Assembly (NCBI GenBank): GCA_963822985.1
Contig: CAWGJU010000003.1
Span: 1 to 64,000, forward strand
Direction of reading: 5' to 3'
Length of the DNA: 64,000 nt
Source: Thermohalobaculum sp963822985
GTDB taxonomy: Bacteria; Pseudomonadota; Alphaproteobacteria; Rhodobacterales; Rhodobacteraceae
A program made the translations under genes and the position numbers. Positions 8,347 through 16,425 of the stretch are shown one piece after another (position 1 is the stretch's first letter; the number at the start of each line of letters is the position of its first letter). Under the pieces are notes generated by a model. It did no database searches. It saw nothing but the letters and a program-made list of their open reading frames with translations, and was not told the DNA's origin.

Positions 8347-8400
8347 GGTCTTGCTCCTGCGCCCGGGCACCTACCGGCGCCCGCGAAAATCTCAAACCCG

Positions 8401-9590
8401 CTACCTACGCGGAATGCGGCCCAAGTCAAGATCCGGCTTTCGCCGCACGCGCCTGATCCGCGCCAGGGCCAGCCCGACATAGGCCAGCGCCGCGCCCGCC
8501 GCGAGCCAGAGCAGCCCGTCGGGCGGCACGACCTCCATCGCCGCGCCGAAGGCGACGGGCGAGATCAGCGCGCCGATGCCGTAGGCCAGGATCACCGCCG
8601 CGTTCCCCTCGGCCAGCTCGGCGCCGCGATAGCGTCCCCCAGCTCGGTCAACGCTAGCGTGTAGAGCGCGACCGCCGTGCCGCCCCACAGCACCGCGCCC
8701 GCGGCCACGAGCGCATAGGCCGGGCTCAGCGCCGCCATGGAGAGCGGCGCCGCGGCCGAGAAGGCGCCGGCCATCGCCAGCAGGCGCCGGCGCTCGAACC
8801 GGTCGGCCGCCCAGCCGATCGGCAGCTGGAAGGCGAGCGAACCGAAGGCCAGCCAGAAGACCAGCGCCACCGCCGCCGCCTCGGCAAAGCCGCTGCGCAG
8901 GCCCCAGTTCGTCAGCAGCGCCATGCCGCCGAACTCGATCATGCCGAACAGCACCACGCCCCACAGGATCAGCGGATCGCTGCGAAAGAAGCGCAATGGC
9001 GCCAGTGGCCGCGCCGGCGCCTCGCGCCGCGCCGCGGGGACGCGCTGCCGGCCCAGCCACACGGGCACTGCCGCGGCCAGCACGATCGTTGCGGGTACGG
9101 CAAAGGTCAGCCAATTGTCGGGACCGGTCAGGTTCAGGACCACCGGCCCCAGCATGTAGGAGCCCGCCAGCACCATCGAGTAGACCGCGATCAGCCGGCC
9201 GCGCAGCGCATCCGGCGCGATGGCGACCAGCCAGAACTCGGAGGAAAAGAACATCACGGTCGCAGCCATGCCCCAGGCGAAGCGCAGCAGCGCCCACCAC
9301 CAGACCGATGGCCAGAGTGGGATCGCCGCGACCGCCAGTGCCAGGATCGCCAACGCTCCCAGCATCAGCGGCACGAGCCCGATTCGCGCCATCACCAGCG
9401 GCAGCAGCGGCGCGCTCAGCACCATGGCGAGCGACGCCGCGGTGGTGTTCAGCCCGATGACGGTCCCGCTTGCGCCGATCCGCTCGAGCAGCAGCGCGTA
9501 GAGCGGCGCGCCCAGCGACAGCGAGACCGAGACGGTCGAGATCGCCGCGATCGGCGCCGCCCAGGCCAGCAGGTCGGCGCGGCCAGGCAT
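8401..9590 (-). pseudogene. MFS transporter (YcaD-like), one frameshift
   Basis: The protein starts MPGRADLLAWAAPIAAISTV at 9590 and has about 12 hydrophobic helices with MFS loop motifs (GWAADRFERRRLL). It is a proton-driven small-molecule transporter of unknown substrate. Near 8630 the frame changes: LTELGD should continue RYRGAELAEGNAAVILAYGI, which lies one frame over and runs to a stop at 8401. One missing base restores about 396 residues. A sequencing deletion or a true frameshift are both possible. The start lies 9 bases from the NUDIX stop, so the two genes are probably cotranscribed. Confidence 0.85.
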
Positions 9591-9598
9591 GAAAGGGC

Positions 9599-10321
9599 TC
9601 AGAGCTGGTCGACGAAGGACTTGCCGTCCTGATGGTAAAAGAAGGGCACCGGGCGCGGCGTGTCGGGCGCGCGCAGCCGCGCCTCGATCTCGGCCAGCAC
9701 CACCTCGGTGATGAAGGGCAGGTCGAGGCCGCGCGCCTGGCCGACCGTCAGCCAGCTGAGATGGCTCAGCTCGTCCGCCGCCAGCCCGAAATCGTCCGGG
9801 TCGCCGGCCAGCGCTGCCGCATCGGCGACGAAGAAGCGGGCGTCGAAGCGGCGCGGCCGCCCCGGCGGCGTGATGGCGCGGAAGACGAAGCGCAGCGCCT
9901 CGGCATCCGGACGATGGCCGGCGGCGAAGAAGCTTTCCCATTCGCTGGGTGGCGCGGGCGGCGCCGCGACTTCGGATATGCCGAGCGCCAGTCCCGCCTC
10001 CTCCCACAGCTCGCGGATGGCCGTCATGGCCAGCACGGGGCCGAGCGCCGGGTCGGCGCGACGCGCGAGCCGGGCGAGCTCGTGCTCCGGCAACGGCCGG
10101 GCGGGCGCGACCTCACGGTCCTGCGGGTCGATGGCGCCGCCGGGAAAGACGAATTTCGACGGCATGAATGCCGCGTTGCGGCCGCGCAGGCCCATCAGGA
10201 CGCGCGGCGCGTCGCCGTCGCGGCGCACGAGGATCACGGTCGCCGCGTCGCGGATCGCGTCCTTGCGCGGCGCGCCGACCTCCGGCCGACCGCCTTCTCC
10301 GCCAGCCTGCTCGTCGCTCAT
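9599..10321 (-). CDS. NUDIX hydrolase
   Basis: 240 residues. The NUDIX box is seen as GGAIDPQDR followed after an insertion by AIRELWEEAGLAL, keeping the REXXEE core that binds Mg2+ for nucleoside-diphosphate hydrolysis. The N-terminal ATVILVRRDGDAPRVLMGLR and the C-terminal DELSHLSWLT match the large NUDIX proteins related to the NUDT19/CoA-pyrophosphatase group. The substrate is not determined from sequence. It lies directly upstream of the MFS transporter. Confidence 0.88.
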   Translation of the reverse strand: MSDEQAGGEGGRPEVGAPRKDAIRDAATVILVRRDGDAPRVLMGLRGRNAAFMPSKFVFPGGAIDPQDREVAPARPLPEHELARLARRADPALGPVLAMTAIRELWEEAGLALGISEVAAPPAPPSEWESFFAAGHRPDAEALRFVFRAITPPGRPRRFDARFFVADAAALAGDPDDFGLAADELSHLSWLTVGQARGLDLPFITEVVLAEIEARLRAPDTPRPVPFFYHQDGKSFVDQL

Positions 10322-10419
10322 GCCCTGCCCCTGAAGCTCGCGCCCAAGGACCTATACGGGGCGAGACTGGCTGTCCAGCCGAGGGCCGCGGGCCCGCGGC
10401 CCGCCAGCCCTCGGGCGGC

Positions 10420-10824
10420 TTACGACGCCTCGTCGGCGCCGAAACCGTGCATCCGCGACGCCCATTGAAAGCCGACGATCGCCCCTTTGACGCGGGGCAA
10501 CAGCCAAAGCGCCAGCAGCAAGGTCAACGCCGGCCAGACCGCCCAGTGCACCCAGACGGGTGGCGCGAAGGCCAGCTCGACGGAGACCAGCGCCGCGATC
10601 AGCACCTTGCCGACCACCAGGATCACGGCCCAGGCCGGCATGTCGTCGGCCCTGTGGTGATGCAGCGCCTCGCCGCAGGACGCGCAACTGCGGCGCACGG
10701 TCAAATAGCCGTCGAGCATCGGCCCGCCGCCGCAATTCGGACACCGCGTACGCCACCCGCGGATCAGTGCCGGCCAGAGCGGACGCTCCGCAACTTCCGG
10801 CGCGAAATACACCTCATGCTTCAT
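10420..10824 (-). CDS. DUF983 zinc-ribbon membrane protein
   Basis: 134 residues. An N-terminal zinc ribbon (CPNCGGGPML ... CASCGEAL) is followed by two transmembrane helices (AWAVILVVGKVLIAALVSVE and VWPALTLLLALWLL). This is the DUF983 layout, found in many alphaproteobacteria; in some it lies near cytochrome oxidase genes, but its function is unknown. The start at 10824 (MKHEVYFAP) is chosen over a longer frame because it begins just before the conserved region. Confidence 0.85.
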   Translation of the reverse strand: MKHEVYFAPEVAERPLWPALIRGWRTRCPNCGGGPMLDGYLTVRRSCASCGEALHHHRADDMPAWAVILVVGKVLIAALVSVELAFAPPVWVHWAVWPALTLLLALWLLPRVKGAIVGFQWASRMHGFGADEAS

Positions 10825-11239
10825 GCGGCTAAAATTGGGGCCGGAAACCTTGCAAAGCACCTGCGCAGACTGTCTTGCGGCACCATGTCGCGAATGTGAC
10901 ACCCGGATGCATCGGTCGCGCCCGCCGGCTCCGGTTGCGCCGGGGCGCGACGACCGGCTCGTCTCCACCGCCGACCAGAACCGCCGCGAAAAGGTCTTTG
11001 GCTTCGACGAGCTTGAGGATCGGATCGCTCCGTCGGGCCTGGGCCCAGCGCCAAGCTGGCGCTCCGGGAAGGCCGCTTGCCGCGTCGACCGAAGCCGACG
11101 GCGACGAGATCGCCTGGATCGTCCCGTCGGCTTGGACCAGATCGTCGACGGCGTGGACCTGTTCTGGGGGGAGGCGCCGTTCGCCTGAAGCGCCTGCGAT
11201 CACGCTTGGGGCCCGGAGTCCCCGCCGCCCGGGGCCGCT
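10825..11239. other. Non-coding stretch left of the integrative-element remnant
   Basis: Several frames are open on both strands, as expected at this GC content, but none resembles a known protein or has a ribosome site. It may be a decayed gene. It would originally have adjoined the 3' end of the DUF6152 gene now at 15498. Confidence 0.5.
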
Positions 11240-11258
11240 TCAGTTCCAGTTGCCGCGG
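11240..11258. repeat. Candidate attL
   Basis: Left copy of the 19-bp repeat. On the minus strand it still encodes RGNWN plus stop, detached from its gene, as expected for the far end of an element integrated at a gene 3' end. Confidence 0.65.
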
Positions 11259-11440
11259 GAGCAGCCAATCCAAGCGAATTCAGGAAGTTAAAGCGTCCGA
11301 CCGCATCAGCCCGGCGCATTGAACTACCAGCAAATTCCCGGCGAACGTCTAACCTCTCGCCAGCCGTTGTGCGCGCCTTTGATCGTGCTAGCGTGTTGCT
11401 CAACACACGACTGACTGGCGCGGAGCGGCACGGTCGGCAA

Positions 11441-11527
11441 ATGCAGAAGAGCGACGACAAGCGGCGATGGCCGATTGTAGGGATCGGTCTCGGCGGTACG
11501 GCGGCCTACGCCGTGTCGGTAGCGCGT
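11441..11527 (+). pseudogene. Possible gene start truncated by ISNCY
   Basis: ATG 11441 opens MQKSDDKRRWPIVGIGLGGTA..., charged then hydrophobic like a small membrane-protein N-terminus. It runs into the ISNCY end repeats near 11528. There is no clear ribosome site and no recognised family, so this is a weak call. Confidence 0.25.
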
Positions 11528-12513
11528 GAAGATGTCCGCCTTCGTAGCGCATCAAATGTCCGCCGCTGTGATTGTAGAGCCTGTGGGGTTGTGGGCAACG
11601 CGCAGCGTTGTCCACAAATCCATCAGGCCCAAGCCCCGGCCGCCGAGCGGAGTTAAGCGGCCAGGGAGGCATCGATGGGCTTGCCGGCTGGATCGAAGCG
11701 GACCAGGCAGCTCGGCCCGTCGAAGATGGCGAGCCGGCCATCGGGGTACTCGTGCACCCGCACGCTCGCCTTCACGTAGTGATGGCGGTGGCGCTGCGCC
11801 GGGATCTGCAGCGAGATGCCCTTCCAGATGGCGCAGTTGTCGCGGCCGACCTGGCGGCTCTCCTGGACGCACAGGACGTCCTCGAGCGGCCGGCCGGCAT
11901 AGGGGATGAAAGCCGAGCCGTGCTCGGCCGCCGGCACCGCGAAGCGGGCGTTGTAGTCGGGCACGAAGACCTCGCTCAGATAGCGGTTGGCGGCCTCGAC
12001 CGTGGCGATCCCGGCGAGCCGCAACTCGGGCGGCAGGCGGCTCTGCAGCGTGCCGAACGCCCGCTCCATGCGGCCGCGCGCCTCCGGCGAGTAGGACGGG
12101 ATGTGGGTGATGCCGAGCTGCGAGAGCGCCAGGCCGACCTGCGTCGGCCTGGTCTTGTCGACCTTGCCGCCGGACCTCGGCGTATAGAAATAGTGCGAGC
12201 CGCGATCGGTGTAGAGCGCGCGGAACAGGCCGTGCGCGGCGATCGTCTCGGCCAGGCCGACAAAGCTCGAGGCGGTGCCTTCTTCTGCCACCAGGACCGC
12301 CGAGTAGATCGCCCCCGTCGCGTCGTCGAGGGTGACGACGAGATCGAGATCACGGTCGAGCGCGCCGATCCAGCGATGCGTCGAGCCGTCCTGGAACAGC
12401 AGCATGCCGGGCAGCGGCCGGCGCTCGCGCTTCTTGCGGTGGCTGCCGCCGCGCCGCTTCTGCGCCGCCACCAGCCCGGCCGATTGCAGCGCCAGCCGGG
12501 TCACCGTGTAGGA

Positions 12514-12527
12514 CAGTTTGTAGCCGT
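12514..12527. repeat. 14-bp direct repeat, left of IS3
   Basis: CAGTTTGTAGCCGT, identical to 13972-13985 on the other side of the IS3-type element. It lies inside the transposase codons for GYKL. It is longer than the 3-5 bp usual for IS3. Confidence 0.8.
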
Positions 12528-12562
12528 TGTACCGCACCCGGTTCCCTGGACAATAGTTTGCA

Positions 12563-13498
12563 TTACGCGGCCGCCTTGAGGTTGGCCGCCATCCAGCGCT
12601 CTCTCGCGGCCGTGGGGCTGACGAGGCCGTTCTTCTCGACCAGCCACTCAGTATTGTAGCGGGCGACGAACGCGCGAACGGCGTCGCGGACCTCCTTGAT
12701 CGTCTGAAAGATCCGTCCGTACACGACCTGCTCCTTGAAGGTGCGGAAGAGGCGCTCGATGACGCCGTTCGTCTCGGGCTGGGCGACGAAGGCGTAGCTC
12801 GGCGTCATGCCCCAGGCCTTCACCTGGCGCTGGAAGTCCTCGGACATGAAGGCGCTGCCGTGGTCGTGCCGCAGGGCGAGACCTCGGGCGGCGTCGCGGC
12901 CGAGGTGCCCGAACTGCTCGGACACCGCCATGCTCATCGCCTGCAGGGCCTCGTGCCGGGTGCCGTGCTTCGTCACATGCCAACCGACGAGCTCGGCGTT
13001 CCAGTGCTCGGCGACGCCGAAGAGCCAGACCTTGCCGTCGCGGGCGGTGGTGATCTGCGTCGCGTCGATCGCCCACATCACGTTCGGCGCCTCGGTGACG
13101 ATCCTGCGATCGTGCGTCTGCTCCGGGCGCGGGCGTGCCCGATGCGGCGAGAGGAGCGCGTTCTCCCGCATGAGGCGAAGCACGCGCTTTCGCGCGACGC
13201 GCAGGCCGTCGAGCACACGCAAGCGCGCCCACACCTTGCGATGCCCTTCGCCCGACCAGGGCGAGCGCACGAGGTCGGCCCGGATCGCGGCGAGGAGATC
13301 GGCGTCGGAGATCGCGGGCTTCGGTCCGCGCCGGCCGGGCGTCCGCTGCGGCCGCTCCTCGGCGACGGCGGCCCTCGCGGCGTAGAACGACGAGCGCGCC
13401 ACGCCCCAGACGCGGCAGACGCGCGCGACGCCGTAGCGGCGGCCGGTCGTGGGAGAGATCGCCCCGGCCGTCACCGCGACCTCCTCCGGGCCAAAGGG
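12563..13498 (-). CDS. IS3-family transposase OrfB
   Basis: DDE integrase domain with VMWAIDATQI, LRHDHGSAFMSEDF and QPETNGVIERLFRTFKEQVV carrying the D, D and E residues. An upstream HTH_21-like part (LVRSPWSGEGHRKVWARLRV) is followed by VARKRVLRLMRE. It has no start codon of its own and is expected as an OrfAB fusion after -1 slippage at 13492-13498. It ends RERWMAANLKAAA. Confidence 0.92.
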   Translation of the reverse strand, partial: PFGPEEVAVTAGAISPTTGRRYGVARVCRVWGVARSSFYAARAAVAEERPQRTPGRRGPKPAISDADLLAAIRADLVRSPWSGEGHRKVWARLRVLDGLRVARKRVLRLMRENALLSPHRARPRPEQTHDRRIVTEAPNVMWAIDATQITTARDGKVWLFGVAEHWNAELVGWHVTKHGTRHEALQAMSMAVSEQFGHLGRDAARGLALRHDHGSAFMSEDFQRQVKAWGMTPSYAFVAQPETNGVIERLFRTFKEQVVYGRIFQTIKEVRDAVRAFVARYNTEWLVEKNGLVSPTAARERWMAANLKAAA

Positions 13499-13920
13499 CC
13501 GCTCGGGCGCTCCATCCTCGCGCGCAGGAGCTCGTTCTCCATGGTGAGCTCGCCGATGCGCTGCATGGCCGCGGCGAGATCGGCGTCGGCGGTGTCGCTC
13601 TCGCGCTCCTTCAGCGCCCCGTCGAGCGCCGCCTCGGCCTTGTCGCGCCAGCGCTCGAGCTTGTGGACCGGCACCCCGAGCGCGCGCGAGAGCAGCTCGA
13701 CCAACTCGCCCCGGAGCATCCGCATCACCACCGCCCGCTTGCGCGCCAAGCTCCAGCGCTGCCCGTGGCCGAGCGGCCCGACCTCCAGCCGACCGCCCTC
13801 GCTTGCTGCCTCGCCCGTGGACAGCGTGGACGGGCTGCACCCGCCCACCCTGCCCACAGGCGCATCAACAGCAGACGCTCCTTCGCGCGAGTTCATACTG
13901 GTGTCCCTCGTCTCGCTCAT
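13471..13920 (-). CDS. IS3-family transposase OrfA
   Basis: 149 residues. The helix-turn-helix part is WSLARKRAVVMRMLRGELVE to VPVHKLERWRDKAEAAL, followed by a coiled-coil/leucine-zipper-like C-terminus (ADLAAAMQRIGELTMENELL). This is the DNA-binding and oligomerisation half of an IS3 transposase. The first 50 residues are less conserved, so the true start may be downstream of ATG 13920. Confidence 0.85.
   Translation of the reverse strand: MSETRDTSMNSREGASAVDAPVGRVGGCSPSTLSTGEAASEGGRLEVGPLGHGQRWSLARKRAVVMRMLRGELVELLSRALGVPVHKLERWRDKAEAALDGALKERESDTADADLAAAMQRIGELTMENELLRARMERPSGPLARRRSR
13492..13498 (-). promoter_or_regulatory. Programmed -1 frameshift heptamer C_CCT_TTG
   Basis: In the orfA frame the codons read GGC CCT TTG, giving an X_XXY_YYZ heptamer. 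Slipping back one base yields CCC TTT and enters the orfB frame as RPFGPEEV. This is the standard way IS3 elements make OrfAB. Confidence 0.7.
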
Positions 13921-13971
13921 CTCGATTTCTCCTCGGACAAAATGGTGTCCAAGGAAATCGGGGCCAGCTCA

Positions 13972-13985
13972 CAGTTTGTAGCCGT
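13972..13985. repeat. 14-bp direct repeat, right of IS3
   Basis: CAGTTTGTAGCCGT, second copy; see 12514-12527. After it the ISNCY transposase coding sequence continues. Confidence 0.8.
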
Positions 13986-14264
13986 GCCGCTGCACCAGCT
14001 GCTCATGGAAATGCTTCACCGTGAAATCGCGGTAGCGTTCCTGGTAGAGCATCTGCATCCGCGTCAGCTCGGCCGCCGGCGCCCGCCGCGGCGACGGCTT
14101 GCCGAGCCGCCGGTCGCGCAGACCCTCGGCGCCCTCCGCGTCATGGCGCACCAACAGCCGCCGGAAATGCCGGCCCGACATGCCGAGCAGCTCGCCCGCC
14201 TCGTCCGATGTCAGCCGCCGCTTGCGGTAGCGCTCCATCGCTTCTTCAAACCTGAAGCCCGGGC

Positions 14265-14426
14265 ACCTTCGATCGCGCGGTCGCCAACGGCGAGCTGCCC
14301 GCAGGGCAGGAGATCGCTGGGTGTCGCGTTTGGAGTGTTGCCGTTCTGGCGGCGGCGCTTGACGGCCGGGCGCCCGAGACGGAGATGATCGTGGCAAATC
14401 CTTGTGACAGGCTGCTTGCCCGATGA
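14265..14426 (+). pseudogene. Excisionase/AlpA-like DNA-binding protein, C-terminal fragment
   Basis: Plus-strand codons FDRAVANGELPAGQEIAGCR then VWSVAVLAAALDGR and ANPCDRLLAR end in a TGA overlapping the integrase ATG (ATGA). This resembles the C-terminus of the small helix-turn-helix proteins (LFDRMVxxGRMP...RVVWDRxxLDxAFD...NPWD) that precede integrases in many alphaproteobacterial elements. The helix-turn-helix half is missing, cut by the ISNCY element. Confidence 0.6.
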
Positions 14427-15483
14427 AGCGCCGTAACCCGTTCCCGGGCGTCACGCGAGCCCCTGACCGCCACGGAAAGGTGCGGTGGCGTTTCCGACGC
14501 AGAGGCTTCACCTGCTACCTGCCGGGCCTCTACGGCTCGGTAGCGTTCCGAGCCGCATATGAGGCCGCGCTCAAAGGAGCAAGGCCGGACGGGCGCACGC
14601 TGGCGCCCGTGGCGGCTCCAGGCAGCTTCGAGGCCCTGATCCGGGCATACTTGTCATCACCTCGGTTCATGTCGCTGGCGGCGATCACTCGCCGGCAGCT
14701 GGCCGCGGACATGGATTGGCTGCGTACCGAGATTGGGGACTTGCCCGTCCGCAGCTTCGAGCCGCGGCACGTGGAAGCCCTTATGTCGAAGAGGGCCGGG
14801 CCGACCGCCGCGAACCGCGTCAAGATTCGGCTCTCGACGCTCTTCAATTACGCCGGGTCAGGCGGCCGGCAACCCGGCCCGCGTTGTGAAGGCAGTGCGG
14901 CACAAGAGCGACGGGTTCCTGACTTGGACGGCGGCCGACGTGGAGCGCTGGCCGAGCGGGACCGTTCAGAGGCTTGCTCTGGAGCTCGCAATCAATACTG
15001 GTGCCGTGCGACAGGATCTCGCCCGGCTCGGCTGGCCAAACGTCGCCGATGGGCGGATCGCGTATCGGCGCCACAAGACCAAGACGCCCGTCGACCTGCC
15101 GATCCTGGAGCCGCTGGCGACCGAGCTCCGGCACGTCCCTCGAGATCGCTTAGTCTTCATCATCGCGCCCAGCGGACGGCCCTAAGGCTCGGCGCCGAGC
15201 TTCGGCCATGCCTTCCGGGCATGGCGTCATGCCGCGGGGCTGACGGCGCACAACAGCCACGGCGTCCGCAAGTTCGGCGCTACCGATGCAGCCGAGCACG
15301 GCGCGAGCGAGATGGAGATCGCCGCGATCATGGGGCATGCTGACGGGCGCATGGCTACACGCGAAAGGCAAACCGGGCGCGGCTGGCCGATTTGGCGCTC
15401 GCCAAGCGGACGAACGGGCAACCTATCGTGTCCAACCTGTCGCAGAGGTTGGACAAAGGCGAGGGCGAAGCCGCTGAAGGATA
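14423..15483 (+). pseudogene. Tyrosine recombinase (integrase), decayed
   Basis: It starts MKRRNPFPGVTRAPDRHGKV, a common integrase N-terminus in alphaproteobacterial islands, and has a SAM-like core-binding domain to about 14855. A +1 change there moves to the frame with TGAVRQDLARLGW (catalytic Arg) and HGVRKFGATDAAEHG...IMGHAD (HxxR and the second His). A stop lies at 15183-15185. A frame change near 15355 restores YTRKANRARLADLALAKR with the catalytic Tyr and the end at 15483. Three lesions make it a pseudogene. Confidence 0.87.
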
Positions 15484-15497
15484 GAAGGAAAACGCGG

Positions 15498-15516
15498 TCA
15501 GTTCCAGTTGCCGCGG
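15498..15516. repeat. Candidate attR at the 3' end of the DUF6152 gene
   Basis: Right copy of TCAGTTCCAGTTGCCGCGG. It includes the gene's stop codon and lies 15 bases from the recombinase gene end. Confidence 0.65.
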
Positions 15517-15875
15517 AACTCGTACACGTTTCTGCCGGCGATGACCTTCAGCGGACGCAGCAGCTTGGCGTCCGGCTTGTCCTGGGGCAGGTTTCCCTCG
15601 ACCTTGACCTGGGTGCCGATCGGCAAATCTTCCGGCCCGATGCCGGCGCGCTCCATCTCGAAGTCGCTGCCGACGTCGACGTCCCAGTCCTGCCCGTCAG
15701 GGGTGCGGACAGAAATCTCCCAGTGCGGAAAGCCGTCCATTTCCGCCGAGACGAAGCCCTCGATCGTGGTGATCTCGTCGGACCACAGCATCAGGCCGTG
15801 ATGCGCCAGCGCCAGCCCGGGAGCGGCGAGCAGCGCAACGCCGAGCATCAGCCGACGCGAGATGCGAAGGTTCAT
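15498..15875 (-). CDS. DUF6152 periplasmic protein
   Basis: 125 residues with a signal peptide (MNLRISRRLMLGVALLAAPG, cleavage near ALA-HH) and the mature start HHGLMLWSDEITTIEGFV typical of DUF6152. The C-terminal part suggests a small beta-barrel (GTQVKVEGNLPQDKPDA). Function unknown. Its last codons (RGNWN, stop) are the right copy of the 19-bp repeat, the likely integration site. It lies upstream of, and in the same orientation as, the DUF6644-type gene's neighbours. Confidence 0.8.
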   Translation of the reverse strand: MNLRISRRLMLGVALLAAPGLALAHHGLMLWSDEITTIEGFVSAEMDGFPHWEISVRTPDGQDWDVDVGSDFEMERAGIGPEDLPIGTQVKVEGNLPQDKPDAKLLRPLKVIAGRNVYEFRGNWN

Positions 15876-15951
15876 TATCTTTCCCCGTGATGTTCAAAGC
15901 CCAGAAAGGCCTCGGCGCCGCGCAGGTAATTGATCCTGGTCAACCGCGCGC

Positions 15952-16425
15952 TCAGCGCGTGTAGGCGATCAGCCGTCCGCAGACCAGCGCGCCCACCCAG
16001 CAGAGGATCGAGATCCAGCCGTGCAGGCGCTCCTGCGCGGGCGTCATCCGATCGAGCCACAGCCCGGCCCGCGCATGCGCGAGCAGCGCCGCCATGGCGC
16101 CCATCAGCACGATCAGCATCTTGACCTGGAACAGCGGATGAGGTCCGTAATCCTTTGCTCTGACGATGAAAAGCAGGACGCCAGCGGTCATGGCCAGGAT
16201 CAGCCCGGAGAAGGCGAAGGGCAGCAGCACCCGCGCCAGCTCGCAGCGCGAGAGGCGCCGCCATGCGCCAAGCAGCCGCAGGTCCATCGGCAGGATCGCG
16301 CCGACCAGCAGCGCGACGCCCAGAATGTGCGCGGTGTTCACCGCCGCATAGCGCCATTGCGAGTACCGCACGGCCTGGCTGATCGCCGATGCCTGGATTG
16401 CCGCAAGCGTCTCGTCGAACGTCAT
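15952..16425 (-). CDS. Four-helix membrane protein, DUF6644-like
   Basis: 157 residues with about four transmembrane helices (TAHILGVALLVGAILPMDLR, VLLPFAFSGLILAMTAGVLL, QVKMLIVLMGAMAALLAHA, ISILCWVGALVCGRLIAY). Histidines sit near helix ends (NTAHILG, LLAHA). It resembles the DUF6644 proteins that often neighbour DUF6152 genes, suggesting a shared membrane-periplasm role, possibly redox. Its ATG overlaps the SDR stop (ATGA), so the two are coupled. Confidence 0.7.
   Translation of the reverse strand: MTFDETLAAIQASAISQAVRYSQWRYAAVNTAHILGVALLVGAILPMDLRLLGAWRRLSRCELARVLLPFAFSGLILAMTAGVLLFIVRAKDYGPHPLFQVKMLIVLMGAMAALLAHARAGLWLDRMTPAQERLHGWISILCWVGALVCGRLIAYTR

Larger units (their letters stand above)
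12528..13971 (-). mobile_element. IS3-family element inside the ISNCY transposase
   Basis: 1444 bp. It begins TGTACCGCACCCGGTTCCC and its other end (complement) begins TGAGCTGGCCCCGATTTCC. Both reach TGGACA about 25 bases in, giving imperfect inverted repeats with TG termini. It encodes OrfA and OrfB in the usual overlapping -1 arrangement with a slippery heptamer. Both frames look intact, so the copy may be functional. Confidence 0.85.
11653..14238 (-). pseudogene. ISNCY-family transposase, interrupted by an IS3 element
   Basis: The N-terminal part starts at ATG 14238 (MERYRKRRLTSDEAGELLGM, helix-turn-helix) and reads to EQLVQRHGYKL just inside 13972. The rest resumes at about 12526 (GYKLSYTVTRLALQSAGL) and holds the integrase core (LLFQDGSTHRWIG, ALYTDRGSHYFYT, SYSPEARGRMERAFGTLQ), ending at 11653. 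Removing 12528-13971 and one copy of the flanking repeat gives a continuous transposase. The C-terminal RVHEYPDGRLAIFDGP is typical of this group. Confidence 0.88.
11528..14265 (-). mobile_element. ISNCY-type element, 5' end truncated, split by IS3
   Basis: A transposase of the ISNCY (IS1202-like) group is encoded on the minus strand in two parts. At its 3' side the motif TGTCCGCC appears twice (ATGTCCGCCTTCGTAGCGC and AATGTCCGCCGCTG) as candidate end repeats. No matching repeat is seen at the 5' side, where the element seems to stop near 14265 in an excisionase-like gene. Right boundary approximate. Confidence 0.65.
11240..15516 (+). mobile_element. Remnant of an integrative element bounded by 19-bp repeats
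   Basis: The direct repeat TCAGTTCCAGTTGCCGCGG occurs at 11240-11258 and 15498-15516. The right copy is the 3' end of the DUF6152 gene (codons for RGNWN and stop), and a decayed tyrosine recombinase ends 15 bases before it. Integrases of this class often target gene 3' ends and regenerate them through the att core. The interior holds an excisionase-like fragment, the recombinase and an ISNCY/IS3 nest. No cargo gene survives recognisably. Confidence 0.7.

Noticed and set aside
10823..11203. Two opposing open frames of about 120 codons
   Set aside because: Neither has a ribosome site or family resemblance; the region is better described as non-coding or decayed.
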